Shown here: piece after piece, positions 1 through 8,952 of the stretch | Position numbering within the stretch: the first letter of the stretch is position 1 | How the letters are laid out: every line of letters begins with the position of its first letter | Assembly: GCA_964554105.1 (NCBI GenBank) | Contig: CAZKNF010000002.1 | Span: 1-64,000, forward strand | Direction: 5' to 3' | DNA length: 64,000 nucleotides | From: CAZKNF01 sp964554105 | Lineage (GTDB): Bacteria > Bacteroidota > Rhodothermia > Rhodothermales > VXPQ01 | The notes under the pieces: model-generated | What the model was told of the DNA's origin: nothing | The model's input: only the letters and a program-made list of their open reading frames with translations | Databases searched by the model: none | Translations under genes and position numbers: made by a program

Positions 1-865
1 CTATGAACAGAGGCATCTTCTGAGTGATGAAATCGTGCGTCAACTTGATCTTATATTCCAGCTCTCGATTCCGAAGCGTGGTTGCAGCGAGTGTCGCGCG
101 TTTTCGGAAGAACGATCGCAGATCGACATCCTCGATGCGCGAGCCACCGAGCGTTGCGAGAAGAACGATGCGCCCATCTACGGCCAGGCTTTTGACGTTC
201 TGCTCGAAATAGGGTGCGCCTATGAAGTCTATAATGATATCTACTCCGCGACCGCCTGTAAGCTCTTCGATGCGTGCCGCAAAATCCTCCGATCGATAAT
301 CGATCACTGCCTCGGCACCGAGTTCCAGACACGTCTCATGCTTGCCCTTCGATGCCGTGGCGTATGCCGTCGCATCGGCAGTGCGTACGAGTTGGATCGC
401 TGCCGTACCGACGCCGCTTGCCCCCGCATGAATCAGGACCCGGTGACCGGCTTCGAGGCCGCCATACCAGTGAAGTGCTTGAAAGGCGGTCAGAAATACT
501 TCGGGAATCGCCGCGGCTTCCTCGAATGAGAGTGATGGCGGAATCGGAATCGCGAGATCGCGGTGGATGACCGTGTATTCGGCATATCCGCCGCCAGAGA
601 GAAGGCCGCAGACACGGTCGCCGCTCTTCCACATAGGTGAGTCCGTTCCGGCGGCCTCAACCGTCCCGGCCATCTCGAGACCGAGTACAGGGCTCGCACC
701 GTCGGGGGGCGGGTACTTCCCCTCTCGCTGCATCAGATCGGCCCGATTTAGGGCAGCCGCGTGAATTCGTACGAGAAGTTCGTCGTCACGCGCAACCGGC
801 TTCGCGACCGTGCCGATCGAAAGCTGCTCTGGCCCGCCCGATTTCTCGACGAGAACGGCCTTCAT
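1..865 (-). CDS. NAD(P)H:quinone oxidoreductase, zinc-independent MDR family (partial)
   Basis: The reading frame is open from an ATG at 865 to the left edge of the window, so the C-terminus is missing; about 288 residues are visible. The start reads MKAVLVEKSGGPEQL, typical of quinone reductases of the medium-chain dehydrogenase/reductase superfamily. Family features follow in order: an N-terminal GroES-like part with NRADLMQREGKYPPP, a nucleotide-binding region with HAGASGVGTAAIQL, and GGRGVDIIIDFIG further on. The NRADLMQR segment resembles the PIG3 (TP53I3) branch. It probably reduces quinones with NADPH in the cytoplasm. An in-frame ATG at 883 would add six residues; I prefer 865 because family members begin at MKA. 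The next gene upstream, also minus strand, is the NRDE protein. Confidence 0.88.
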   Translation of the reverse strand, partial: MKAVLVEKSGGPEQLSIGTVAKPVARDDELLVRIHAAALNRADLMQREGKYPPPDGASPVLGLEMAGTVEAAGTDSPMWKSGDRVCGLLSGGGYAEYTVIHRDLAIPIPPSLSFEEAAAIPEVFLTAFQALHWYGGLEAGHRVLIHAGASGVGTAAIQLVRTADATAYATASKGKHETCLELGAEAVIDYRSEDFAARIEELTGGRGVDIIIDFIGAPYFEQNVKSLAVDGRIVLLATLGGSRIEDVDLRSFFRKRATLAATTLRNRELEYKIKLTHDFITQKMPLFI

Positions 866-917
866 GTAGTTCGCATGCTGCATGAGATGAAAAACGATCC
901 GCTGAACATCCGATGCA

Positions 918-1796
918 TCATACGTGAGCGTCAGACACGATAGAGTCGACGGTGTATTCGAAGAGTTCTGTGCCGGAGATTTCTCCGCCCGGATCGAACG
1001 TCCGTTCCGCGAACACGACGAGTCCATCATTTCTAACCAAAACAACCGTCGAGGCTCGTGTACCGTATACGTCGCCCTTAATGAAGATCGAAGACAACGC
1101 ACGCTCTGACTCGGTATCCAGCCCTGAAGACGAAATCTGGTCGACGGAGGCCTGATGGGTGTCAGCAAGCAGCTCGAGCAGTGAATCTGGCGTCGGTTCG
1201 TGCTCCCCGACCGCTTCACGGAAGAGTGCTTTGGCCCTGCGAACCTTCGGCCACGGAGTATCAAGCTGTTCGTTGCTCAATCCATGAAGTCCGGCCTCAA
1301 TCGGTCGAATCCTCGGTCCCACGGCTGCATCTTCACTTTGATGCAGCACGGCAGCTGCATCGTACTGCTTCTGTTCCCCGGCAGCGGCGCCGCCAGTGTC
1401 TCGCGACGAACGGTTCGAACAGTAGTACAACGAGCCGGCGGCACCCAGGATCAGATTGAACCCCTTGTAATCCGACCCGCGCCGCTCCAGATCCGCGATA
1501 TACGATTCCGGTGAATCGGATCCCAGAAGGAATCTCGTCACGAGCTCTCCGCGCGAACGAAAACCGGTGCTTCCGTCGTCCGGCTCACGGTAGTTCGTCA
1601 CGGTCGCGAAGCGGCCGTTTCGGGTCACGCCGAGCCACGTGCCGCCGACCTTCAGGTCGCGGCCGGCAAGAACGTGCGGATGATCGATCCAGAACCGCGC
1701 CGGAGCCGATGGGCGCCCGTGAAACTCGTCACGATTACCCGCAAAAATAAGTGGGTAATCTGCCCGCTCTTTGTACGAAAAGACGATCAAACACAT
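918..1796 (-). CDS. NRDE family protein (TANGO2-like)
   Basis: This 292-residue protein opens with MCLIVFSYKE and contains AGNRDEFHGRPSAPA at about residues 19-33, the NRDE signature that names the family (TANGO2/Ser-rich Ntn-like proteins). The Cys at position 2 is conserved in the family and has been compared to the N-terminal nucleophile of Ntn hydrolases. Later family-like segments are GGTWLGVTRNGRFATVTNYR and DGVYGTRAST-like text near the C-terminus. The molecular function is not established; the eukaryotic homologue is linked to lipid or haem handling. The start is an ATG at 1796. It is followed downstream on the same strand by the quinone oxidoreductase 52 bases away, so the two may be co-transcribed. 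Confidence 0.88.
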   Translation of the reverse strand: MCLIVFSYKERADYPLIFAGNRDEFHGRPSAPARFWIDHPHVLAGRDLKVGGTWLGVTRNGRFATVTNYREPDDGSTGFRSRGELVTRFLLGSDSPESYIADLERRGSDYKGFNLILGAAGSLYYCSNRSSRDTGGAAAGEQKQYDAAAVLHQSEDAAVGPRIRPIEAGLHGLSNEQLDTPWPKVRRAKALFREAVGEHEPTPDSLLELLADTHQASVDQISSSGLDTESERALSSIFIKGDVYGTRASTVVLVRNDGLVVFAERTFDPGGEISGTELFEYTVDSIVSDAHV

Positions 1797-1922
1797 CGTT
1801 TACGGTCCAATATCGCGAGCAATCGAGGACCTACCGGACCACCAAAAGAGAACATGGCGGAATACAGCGGGGGTCGGCGTCGGTCGGACACGTCCGGTCG
1901 CGACAAGGTCCTCCCAAACCGA

Positions 1923-2378
1923 TTAATCCGATACGAGAAGCGTGACACCGTAGGTCTGATCTTCAACCCGGATCGGATACTCGGAGAACGGCACCTGGAA
2001 CGTCGAATCGTCCGATGTCGGTAAATTTCTCACATCGTACGTCTCACCTTGGGCGGATGAGGTCGACCAGAATCCTTGCTGCGTCTGGATTCCGTCAGCC
2101 GTATAGACCATCTCTATTTCGTACGTTCGAATCTCTTCTCCCGCCTGCCATAGACTTACTTCCTGCGTGCCGAAGCTGCGGCGTACACGCACCGTACGCG
2201 GAATTACACCGACGTCGTTCCCGTCGACAAGGACGTGGATTGCCTGCGTATAGACCATGGTACTATCCGAAGCAGCATCGCTGCTTTCGCCTCCTTCGGC
2301 TATCTCGGAAGATGAACGGCAGCCGGTCAGCACGAGGAACGCGCCAAATGTCAGGAGTGCGAGGCGGAAGACGAGCAT
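1923..2378 (-). CDS. lipoprotein with possible PEGA-like domain
   Basis: The protein has 151 residues. The N-terminus is a lipoprotein signal peptide with a hydrophobic stretch and lipobox LTGC (Cys at about residue 20), followed by a Ser/Glu-rich linker to about residue 42. The remaining part reads as beta-rich and includes HVLVDGNDVGVIPRTVRVRR, which resembles the PEGA pattern (a short VDG..vG.tP strand-turn-strand). The start ATG at 2378 has GAGG just upstream. A -7 box (2430-2437) lies about 50 bases upstream. The protein is probably anchored in the cell envelope; its role is unknown. Confidence 0.72.
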   Translation of the reverse strand: MLVFRLALLTFGAFLVLTGCRSSSEIAEGGESSDAASDSTMVYTQAIHVLVDGNDVGVIPRTVRVRRSFGTQEVSLWQAGEEIRTYEIEMVYTADGIQTQQGFWSTSSAQGETYDVRNLPTSDDSTFQVPFSEYPIRVEDQTYGVTLLVSD

Positions 2379-2429
2379 AGCGGTCCTCAGGTGCTTATTC
2401 TTTACAGATCGGCGTTATCCAGAACGCAT

Positions 2430-2437
2430 CAAAGTTA
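2430..2437 (-). promoter_or_regulatory. candidate Bacteroidota -7 box for the lipoprotein gene
   Basis: Read on the minus strand this is TAACTTTG, an exact match to the Bacteroidota -7 consensus TAnnTTTG. It lies about 52 bases upstream of the ATG at 2378, so transcription would start near 2423 with a short 5' leader. No TTG (-33) element stands at the usual 17-23 base distance, so the match is incomplete. Confidence 0.42.
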
Positions 2438-2560
2438 TTCAACTTGACTCCGGCGCTTTGGTTTTCACTGGATCGAGAACCCTCGCGATCGGATCCACGC
2501 CTCGCTGCGGCATTAATGAAATGCCGAACACGCCGCAAAGTTGACCTGCAATGTAAATCG

Positions 2561-2698
2561 TCAGATGAAAAGTTCTTCGAACGGGATGTCGAAGTCTAAA
2601 GTCGATCGATGCCATAAATCGAGATGGCGTCCGAATCCGAAGACAGCAAATCCAGCCACCGCAACGGCACCGAGCGTGATAAGCGTTCTCTGCAGCAT
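2561..2698 (-). CDS. 45-residue hypothetical membrane microprotein
   Basis: Read directly from the minus strand, an ATG at 2698 opens 45 codons ending in TGA at 2561. The product begins MLQRTLITLGAVAVAGF and stays hydrophobic to about residue 23, then ends in a soluble tail (WHRSTLDFDIPFEELFI). This is the layout of a single-pass membrane or signal-anchored microprotein. No strong Shine-Dalgarno is visible. I recognise no family. It may be a real gene because its hydrophobic profile is far more protein-like than the overlapping longer frame, but only conservation can decide. Confidence 0.4.
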   Translation of the reverse strand: MLQRTLITLGAVAVAGFAVFGFGRHLDLWHRSTLDFDIPFEELFI

Positions 2699-2884
2699 GG
2701 GCTTCGTAAATACAATGTTTCGATGAATGGCGATTTGGGCGTTGAATCCCGGTGGTGTTCACCGTGCTGCCGCGAAATGGCTACCGTAACAGGCTGACGA
2801 TCCGCAGGCTCAATTTGAGACAATTCGCGCACCCTGTAAGTAGAGCAAATTTCATACCTTAACGCCTGCGGCTGACTACTGATC

Positions 2885-3988
2885 ATGACTCTTACCGACA
2901 CTCCCTCGTTCATCCGCGTACATCTGGGGACGCGCTCCTATGACATTATCTTCGACGCGCTTTCATCCCTTCCACGCAGGCTCGCTCAGGTCGAACTCTC
3001 ACGTGGACCCTGCCTGATCGTAACCGATGAGAACGTCGCCGGACTGTTTGCCGACCGGCTCATCGAGGGCCTTCGAGACGACGGCTGGACGCCCATACCG
3101 ATTACCCTTCCATACGGAGAAGCAACCAAGTCGATTTCGAACCTTAGCCGGATTTATGACGTTGCGCTGGCACATCGCATCGAGCGCACCACACCGCTGC
3201 TCGCCGTCGGCGGCGGAGTCGTCGGGGACCTCGGCGGCTTCGCCGCAGCGACATTGCTCCGGGGCCTTCCGCTCATCCAGATACCGACGACCCTGATTGC
3301 TCAGGTTGATAGTTCGATCGGCGGAAAAACCGGCATCAATCACGCCCGAGGCAAAAATCTCGTGGGCGCCTTTTATCAGCCGCGGCTCGTCCTCTCCGAC
3401 ACTAGCACGCTCGAAACTCTGCCCGATCGCGAATGGACGAGCGGTCTTGCCGAAGTGGTGAAGCATGCCCTGATAGCTGATGCGCACTTCTTCGCCGACC
3501 TCGAATCGCGATGGGGTGATGTTCTTCGACGGAGGGATAAGGCCATTCCCACCCTCGTGCGTCAGGCCGCCGGCGTGAAAGCCGCCATCGTCGAAAGAGA
3601 CGAGCGAGAGGCAGGTCGCCGCGCCATCCTGAACTTCGGCCACACGTTCGCACATGCGATCGAGCGGGTGGCGGGCTACGGCACGTACACGCACGGAGAA
3701 GCCGTTGCGGCCGGAATGACGGCGGCCCTCCATCTCTCGCACAGTCTGCATCCGGAACTTGATTTTGAGCGAGCGAATCGATTGGTCGCACAGATACCCG
3801 TTCCGCCGGGACTGCAAAGTCTCGACCTTGGTGCTCTAATAGACGCAATGACGGCCGATAAGAAAGTGGAAGGCGGCCGTCTTCGGCTCGTCATACTGGA
3901 AGAGATTGGACGTGCAACTCTTGTCGACGACGTCGAAGCCTCCGCGATAGAGGCGGCGTGGAAGTTTGTCCGGCAAGACACCGGCTGA
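2885..3988 (+). CDS. aroB: 3-dehydroquinate synthase
   Basis: This 367-residue protein has the normal length for AroB, the second enzyme of the shikimate pathway, which converts DAHP to 3-dehydroquinate using NAD and a divalent metal. Visible signatures are the nucleotide-binding loop GGGVVGDLGGFAAATLLRG, QIPTTLIAQVDSSIGGKTGI with the conserved Lys, AEVVKHALI with metal-ligand Glu, and the metal-binding histidines in NFGHTFAHAIE and THGEAVAAGM. The start is the ATG at 2885. It overlaps or closely abuts the downstream TamB-like gene, so the two are probably co-transcribed. Confidence 0.97.
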   Translation: MTLTDTPSFIRVHLGTRSYDIIFDALSSLPRRLAQVELSRGPCLIVTDENVAGLFADRLIEGLRDDGWTPIPITLPYGEATKSISNLSRIYDVALAHRIERTTPLLAVGGGVVGDLGGFAAATLLRGLPLIQIPTTLIAQVDSSIGGKTGINHARGKNLVGAFYQPRLVLSDTSTLETLPDREWTSGLAEVVKHALIADAHFFADLESRWGDVLRRRDKAIPTLVRQAAGVKAAIVERDEREAGRRAILNFGHTFAHAIERVAGYGTYTHGEAVAAGMTAALHLSHSLHPELDFERANRLVAQIPVPPGLQSLDLGALIDAMTADKKVEGGRLRLVILEEIGRATLVDDVEASAIEAAWKFVRQDTG

Positions 3989-6900
3989 ATCTCACGTTGC
4001 GCTCTCACTAATTCGCTCGAGGAATGCACGTCCAAACGAGTCGGCACATTTGGTGTCGTACCATCGTAACAGGCACGTCTTTTTTCACACTGATCGCATC
4101 TATTTATTGTCACCTCGCCGCATCATATCGTTTTCTGGGCGCACTATTCGATACGCGCTCTATGCCGTACTCGCCGGGATGACGGTGTTCTTCGCCCTGA
4201 CCCGCACTGAAGTGGGCCGGGAAGGACTGCGTATCGAGCTCGAGCGACAGTTTAGCGAACGGTTTGACGGCGATCTCGAAATCGGAACGCTGCGAGGCAA
4301 TCTACTGAATCGGCTCTCCGCGGGTGGGATTCAAATACGTGATTCCTCCGGCAGCATTGTCTTCTCCGCCGATTCAATCGTAGCCCATCCGAGCTGGCGT
4401 GACCTTCTGGAGCGAACGGTCTCTACGGGTCGCATACGGGTGATTCGGCCGGAAGTCCATTTACTCAGCGGCCCCAACGGCGCCTGGAGACTGGGCAGCC
4501 TGCGTCCGAAAACCGTGCGATCCGGTCCCGCATCGCCGTGGTCATTTTCTTCGGCAAATATCACAGTCGTCGACGGACGCCTGACGACGCGTTCGGTCGG
4601 GGATCAACCCAAATTTATTCAAAAAGGGCTAGTCTTCGACTACACGAACGGTGAACTGGAAGACGTGAACGGACGGGCGATAGTCGAATGGCAGCCGGAT
4701 ATGAAGTTCGTCGACGTTCTGCAGCTCAGCGGGCGCGTACCTGATCTGTCTCTTCCACTAAACAGCCTTCGGGGGCAGTTCGTCATAGATGACGGAGGAC
4801 TCGAGCTCAATGCCGTGCACGTGCGGACCGGCGCGACTCGGCTCCATTTCTCGGGATCCCTCTCGTCGCTTGCGGCTCTCCATACCCCAGACGAGAGTCC
4901 GCTGGTCGATATCGATCTTGGGCCCAGCACGCTGGATGCCGACGAGCTGACGCGTATTTTCCCGCGTCTGCCGTTCTCCGACGAGATCACCGCATCTGTT
5001 CATGCGACCGGGCCGCTTTCGGCGCTGTCTCTCGAAAATCTCGAGGTTTCACATGGAAGCGCCCGCATATCCGCCGCAGGCACCCTCAACGGCCTACCCG
5101 ACTCGCTCGGATACGAACTAGATCTTCAACCCGGTTCCATTTCGTGGAAGGATGTGGACGCCGTGTATTCGGGTTCTAACATCGCTTCGTTCGAACACCT
5201 TGGCAGCATCGCGTTCTCCGGCGCTTCAACCGGCATCGTTCGATTTGGCGGCGGCGAACGTGCGCTCCCCTACTGGCAATCGAGAACGGCCGTCCAGACC
5301 GAAAGTGTCGCGGGCCGACTCGATACTGATATCGAACTCGCTCTCGGTGGAGATCCCAGGGTAACGGTCATTGGTACGCTCGCTGCTCACGATTTGAATG
5401 TCGGCATCATCACTCAGAATCCCGCCCTGGAAAGCAACCTGAACGGACGGGCGACGATCGACGGATCTGGTATCGACCTTCTGCACTCGACCGGCACAGC
5501 TACCGTTTCACTCGCGCCGTCCCACTTTGCCGGACGCTCTGCAGATACGTTGCGAGTTAACGTCACCGGCGACGACGGATTGTTGACGGGACGATTGTCG
5601 GCCTCGATGGGCGGCGGTTCCGTCGATGCCGGTGTCCGGGCTCGGATCGACAGTGAGAGCACCAGCTACGTCGCCGAGGGCGTTCTCTCCCGGTTCGACA
5701 TCGGATCCGTGTTGCGCGGCGATTCTCTGGCATCCTCACTCAACGTTAGATTCGAAGTCGATGGTGCAGGTAATTCGATGGAGGCATTCCAGGGTCAGGC
5801 GAGCCTGGACTTCGACTCGTCCCGTACGATATTCGGCGGCCGCGAGCGCATCGTTGCTCCGCATCGCACCAGCCTGACTGTCCGGCAGCTCGGAAGCTCG
5901 AATCCGATAGTCGAAATCGGCGGTGACGCACTTGCGCTTCGCATAACAGGAGACGTCGCGATCGATCCCTTCGTAACGCTCTCTAGATATTGGGCCGACA
6001 CGGTCATCGAGACGGCGCAAAACATATTTGCGAAACCGCTCCGCCGGGACACCGTCCTGGCAGCTTCATCCGAGCGACCGCACCGACCGACGCCGTTAAC
6101 ACACCAGCAGACGCACGACCAGGTTCGGATCGGGCTGGATCGAGCCGGGCTAACGAGTCAATCCGTCCAGGCTGACATCCGCGTGGTGCGTGCCGATATT
6201 CTGTCAGCCCTGGTACCGTTTGCGCCGCCGATACGCACCAACGCCGTCGTTCGTGCCGGACTAACATTAGACGAGCAGCGATTCGATCTCGATCTCGCAC
6301 TGTCCGCAGATTCCGTTCAATCGGGAACGATGCACGCTCGCGGATTCGAGATGACCGTAGCTGCCAATGGGAGCATTCAGGCCGAACAGTCAAAGTCGAT
6401 CGCAACGACATTCGAAGCCGCGGCTTCCGACTTTAGGTTCGGTGATCACGAATTCATCCGGCCCGCCGTTGCCGCTTCTGTCGACGATCGGACGATGCAG
6501 CTCGACATCCATTCATACGTGCCGGGAACCTCTGAGCCGCTCCGGTTGAGCGCTCAGGTCGACCTCCTTTCCGACCGAAATCGCGTTCACCTGGAAGAAT
6601 TTCAGCTCTCAGCGCAGGATCAGATCTGGCGCGCCGATGCGGCAAACGCCATCGACGTGTATGAAGACGCCGTGGTCGTGCGAGATGTCACGATTCACCG
6701 CGTAGATGCCGGCTCGACCGGTAGAGAACGCATACAGATCCGCGGGACGCTCTCTCCCGCACCGACGGACACGCTGTTTGCAGACGTACACGACATCCAG
6801 ATTCAACATGCGGCGGCGCTGTTGGCCGTGCAGCGGCCGATCGGAGGGGCGATCAACGGCCGTCTGGCCTACACCGGATTTGCGAGGCCGGAGCTGACCG

Positions 6901-8891
6901 GCTCCATCGACGTCGCGTCGCTTTCATACGACGATCGCACGCTGGGCTCGATTCATGTAGAGAGCCGGTATCTCCCCGGCTCTCCAGACGTCGCCCTCGA
7001 CGCGCGTATATCTCCAATAGAATACAATCAATCCGGAGGCGGGATATACAAGGAAAACGATCTCTCGGTAGATGGCACGTTTCGGCTGCCCGGCTTTGAC
7101 GCCGCAGGCGCGACGGATGAAGGTGCGTTGGATCTCCGCCTCAGCATCGACAAGCTCGATGCATTCTTTTTTGAATACATTTTCGCAGAGGAGATCGCCG
7201 ATGTCCGTGGCTTTTTCGAGGGCGACGGACGGATCGGCGGGACGTTTTCACGACCCATCTTCAATGTGGATGTAGAAACAGAAACGGCCGGATTTCATAT
7301 TCCGGAATTCGATTTGACGTACGACCTGGCCGGTGCCGTGCGGGTGAACGAGGAAGGCATCCATCTCGACGACGTAGTGGTGACCGATGCTGTCGACGGA
7401 GGGGCCGTAGTTTTCGGATCCATTCTCTTCAATGAGTACCGCTATTTCTCCTTCGATCTTCGAGGTGATCTCGACGATCTGCGCATCATGAACGTGGATC
7501 AATCGCGCGACCTTCCCTTCTACGGTCAGATCTGGGCCTCCGGTCATGCCACGCTCGAGGGTCCTCTCTCGAATGCCTTTCTGGAGATCGACAATGCAGT
7601 GGTAAACCCTGAAAGCGACCTCTACATCCCCATTACGGAATCAAGCGGTGGCATCGATTCCGGCTTCATCGTATTTGCTGACTCGGTCGGCCGCATACCG
7701 GATATTTACGAGCTGACGACACGAGAACATCTTTTGGCGCCGCGACCGATGGGCGAGCGGCCGTTTCTGGAGGGAATGGAGATGAATCTCAACATCACTG
7801 TTCCCGAGGGCTCGACGGTCCACCTCGTAATTGATCCGCTGCTCGGCGATGAGATCAATGCGGTAGGAAGCGGAAACATCGAGTTGATCCGCACTGAAGG
7901 CGAATTTTTCACGTACGGCACGTTCGACGTCGATGCCGGTGACTATCTCTTCACGGCAGGTGAAGTCTTCTTTCGCCGATTCCTGATCGACGACGGCTCG
8001 ATTTCGTGGGATGGCGATCCGCTGAACGCAATGCTTGACATACAGGCGTCGTATCGCACGCGCGCCTCTACGGAAGGCCTTACGGCTGTCGGCGAATCGC
8101 GGCTCATACCGCTGATCATCCACATGAAGGTCTTCGGCCGGGTAGCCACACCGAACGTCGAGCTTTCGCTCGCTGTGAATCGCGACGACCGGAGGATACT
8201 GGGTGGGTACGAAGGGTTGGAATCCGAGTTGAACCAGCCGGAACTCACCGCGCAGTTCGCGACCAGCGTCTTGCTGACGAACTCCTTCCTTTTGACGACG
8301 TCGGCGCTCGGATCTCAGCAATCGGTGGGACTGTCCGATACGCGGAATCAGCTGGCATTCAACAGCCTCTCGCAGCTTGTTGCAAGTCAGCTCAACCGAT
8401 ACCTGAATTACGCTCTCCCCAACATTGACCTCAACTTCGGCGTACAGGGAGAAAGCGCGCAGGATCTGGATGTCACTTACGGAGTCGCACTGCGCCTGCT
8501 GGATGAACGGTTGATCATCCGCGGCCAGGGTATTTACCGGAACGAAACGACCGACAGTCGCCGGCAGCAGAGCGGTCTCGATGAATTCGTCGTGGAAGTA
8601 CGTTTGAATCCAAACGTGTCGGTCGAGGCGTTCTACCGGCGTGAAGGCGACCTGTTGAGTGCGACGGAATCCTTTAACACGTCCACAGGAGCGGGCGTCT
8701 CATACCAGACGCAGTTCACGTCCTGGGATCGCTTTGTACGGCGGCTCTTTGGGTGGCTCCTCCCGAACGAGGTGGAGGTCGAAGGGGACAGCGAGGATGA
8801 CGGCCGAGAGGACCCTGAAGATGAACGCGAACGCGACGAGGAGGAGGACGGCACACCCGAGGCCGACGTGGTGGCGGGAGCTGCCAAGTGA
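3966..8891 (+). CDS. TamB-like translocation/assembly module protein (DUF490)
   Basis: This very long protein (up to 1641 residues) has a membrane anchor (YALYAVLAGMTVFFAL) near residues 60-80, a long beta-rich AsmA/TamB-type body, and a C-terminal DUF490/TamB domain recognisable in YLNYALPNIDLNFGVQG and VTYGVALRLLDERLIIRGQG. TamB-like proteins span the periplasm and are linked to outer-membrane protein assembly and phospholipid transport. The longest frame starts at a TTG (3966) inside aroB; a GTG at 4053 is an alternative start closer to the anchor, so the N-terminus is uncertain. After the domain the protein carries an acidic tail of about 45 residues rich in Glu and Asp, which is not usual for the family. 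Confidence 0.87.
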   Translation: MSGKTPAESHVALSLIRSRNARPNESAHLVSYHRNRHVFFHTDRIYLLSPRRIISFSGRTIRYALYAVLAGMTVFFALTRTEVGREGLRIELERQFSERFDGDLEIGTLRGNLLNRLSAGGIQIRDSSGSIVFSADSIVAHPSWRDLLERTVSTGRIRVIRPEVHLLSGPNGAWRLGSLRPKTVRSGPASPWSFSSANITVVDGRLTTRSVGDQPKFIQKGLVFDYTNGELEDVNGRAIVEWQPDMKFVDVLQLSGRVPDLSLPLNSLRGQFVIDDGGLELNAVHVRTGATRLHFSGSLSSLAALHTPDESPLVDIDLGPSTLDADELTRIFPRLPFSDEITASVHATGPLSALSLENLEVSHGSARISAAGTLNGLPDSLGYELDLQPGSISWKDVDAVYSGSNIASFEHLGSIAFSGASTGIVRFGGGERALPYWQSRTAVQTESVAGRLDTDIELALGGDPRVTVIGTLAAHDLNVGIITQNPALESNLNGRATIDGSGIDLLHSTGTATVSLAPSHFAGRSADTLRVNVTGDDGLLTGRLSASMGGGSVDAGVRARIDSESTSYVAEGVLSRFDIGSVLRGDSLASSLNVRFEVDGAGNSMEAFQGQASLDFDSSRTIFGGRERIVAPHRTSLTVRQLGSSNPIVEIGGDALALRITGDVAIDPFVTLSRYWADTVIETAQNIFAKPLRRDTVLAASSERPHRPTPLTHQQTHDQVRIGLDRAGLTSQSVQADIRVVRADILSALVPFAPPIRTNAVVRAGLTLDEQRFDLDLALSADSVQSGTMHARGFEMTVAANGSIQAEQSKSIATTFEAAASDFRFGDHEFIRPAVAASVDDRTMQLDIHSYVPGTSEPLRLSAQVDLLSDRNRVHLEEFQLSAQDQIWRADAANAIDVYEDAVVVRDVTIHRVDAGSTGRERIQIRGTLSPAPTDTLFADVHDIQIQHAAALLAVQRPIGGAINGRLAYTGFARPELTGSIDVASLSYDDRTLGSIHVESRYLPGSPDVALDARISPIEYNQSGGGIYKENDLSVDGTFRLPGFDAAGATDEGALDLRLSIDKLDAFFFEYIFAEEIADVRGFFEGDGRIGGTFSRPIFNVDVETETAGFHIPEFDLTYDLAGAVRVNEEGIHLDDVVVTDAVDGGAVVFGSILFNEYRYFSFDLRGDLDDLRIMNVDQSRDLPFYGQIWASGHATLEGPLSNAFLEIDNAVVNPESDLYIPITESSGGIDSGFIVFADSVGRIPDIYELTTREHLLAPRPMGERPFLEGMEMNLNITVPEGSTVHLVIDPLLGDEINAVGSGNIELIRTEGEFFTYGTFDVDAGDYLFTAGEVFFRRFLIDDGSISWDGDPLNAMLDIQASYRTRASTEGLTAVGESRLIPLIIHMKVFGRVATPNVELSLAVNRDDRRILGGYEGLESELNQPELTAQFATSVLLTNSFLLTTSALGSQQSVGLSDTRNQLAFNSLSQLVASQLNRYLNYALPNIDLNFGVQGESAQDLDVTYGVALRLLDERLIIRGQGIYRNETTDSRRQQSGLDEFVVEVRLNPNVSVEAFYRREGDLLSATESFNTSTGAGVSYQTQFTSWDRFVRRLFGWLLPNEVEVEGDSEDDGREDPEDERERDEEEDGTPEADVVAGAAK

Positions 8892-8952
8892 TGCATCGTA
8901 TCTGCGGGTGCCATTTACGTTATCGAAATGACAGACACATGGACGACCATTC

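Larger units (their letters stand above)
2379..2884. other. 506-bp intergenic region
   Basis: This stretch separates the lipoprotein gene (minus) from aroB (plus). It holds the candidate -7 promoter box at 2430-2437 and a 45-codon minus-strand ORF at 2561-2698, both listed separately. A 107-codon minus-strand frame at 2439-2762 looks non-coding. The rest has to include the aroB promoter, but I see no exact TAnnTTTG box on the plus strand and no rho-independent terminator. Confidence 0.7.

Noticed and set aside
2439..2762. 107-codon minus-strand ORF
   Set aside because: Its product is Cys/Arg/His-rich without family sequence, and it overlaps the better 45-codon frame.
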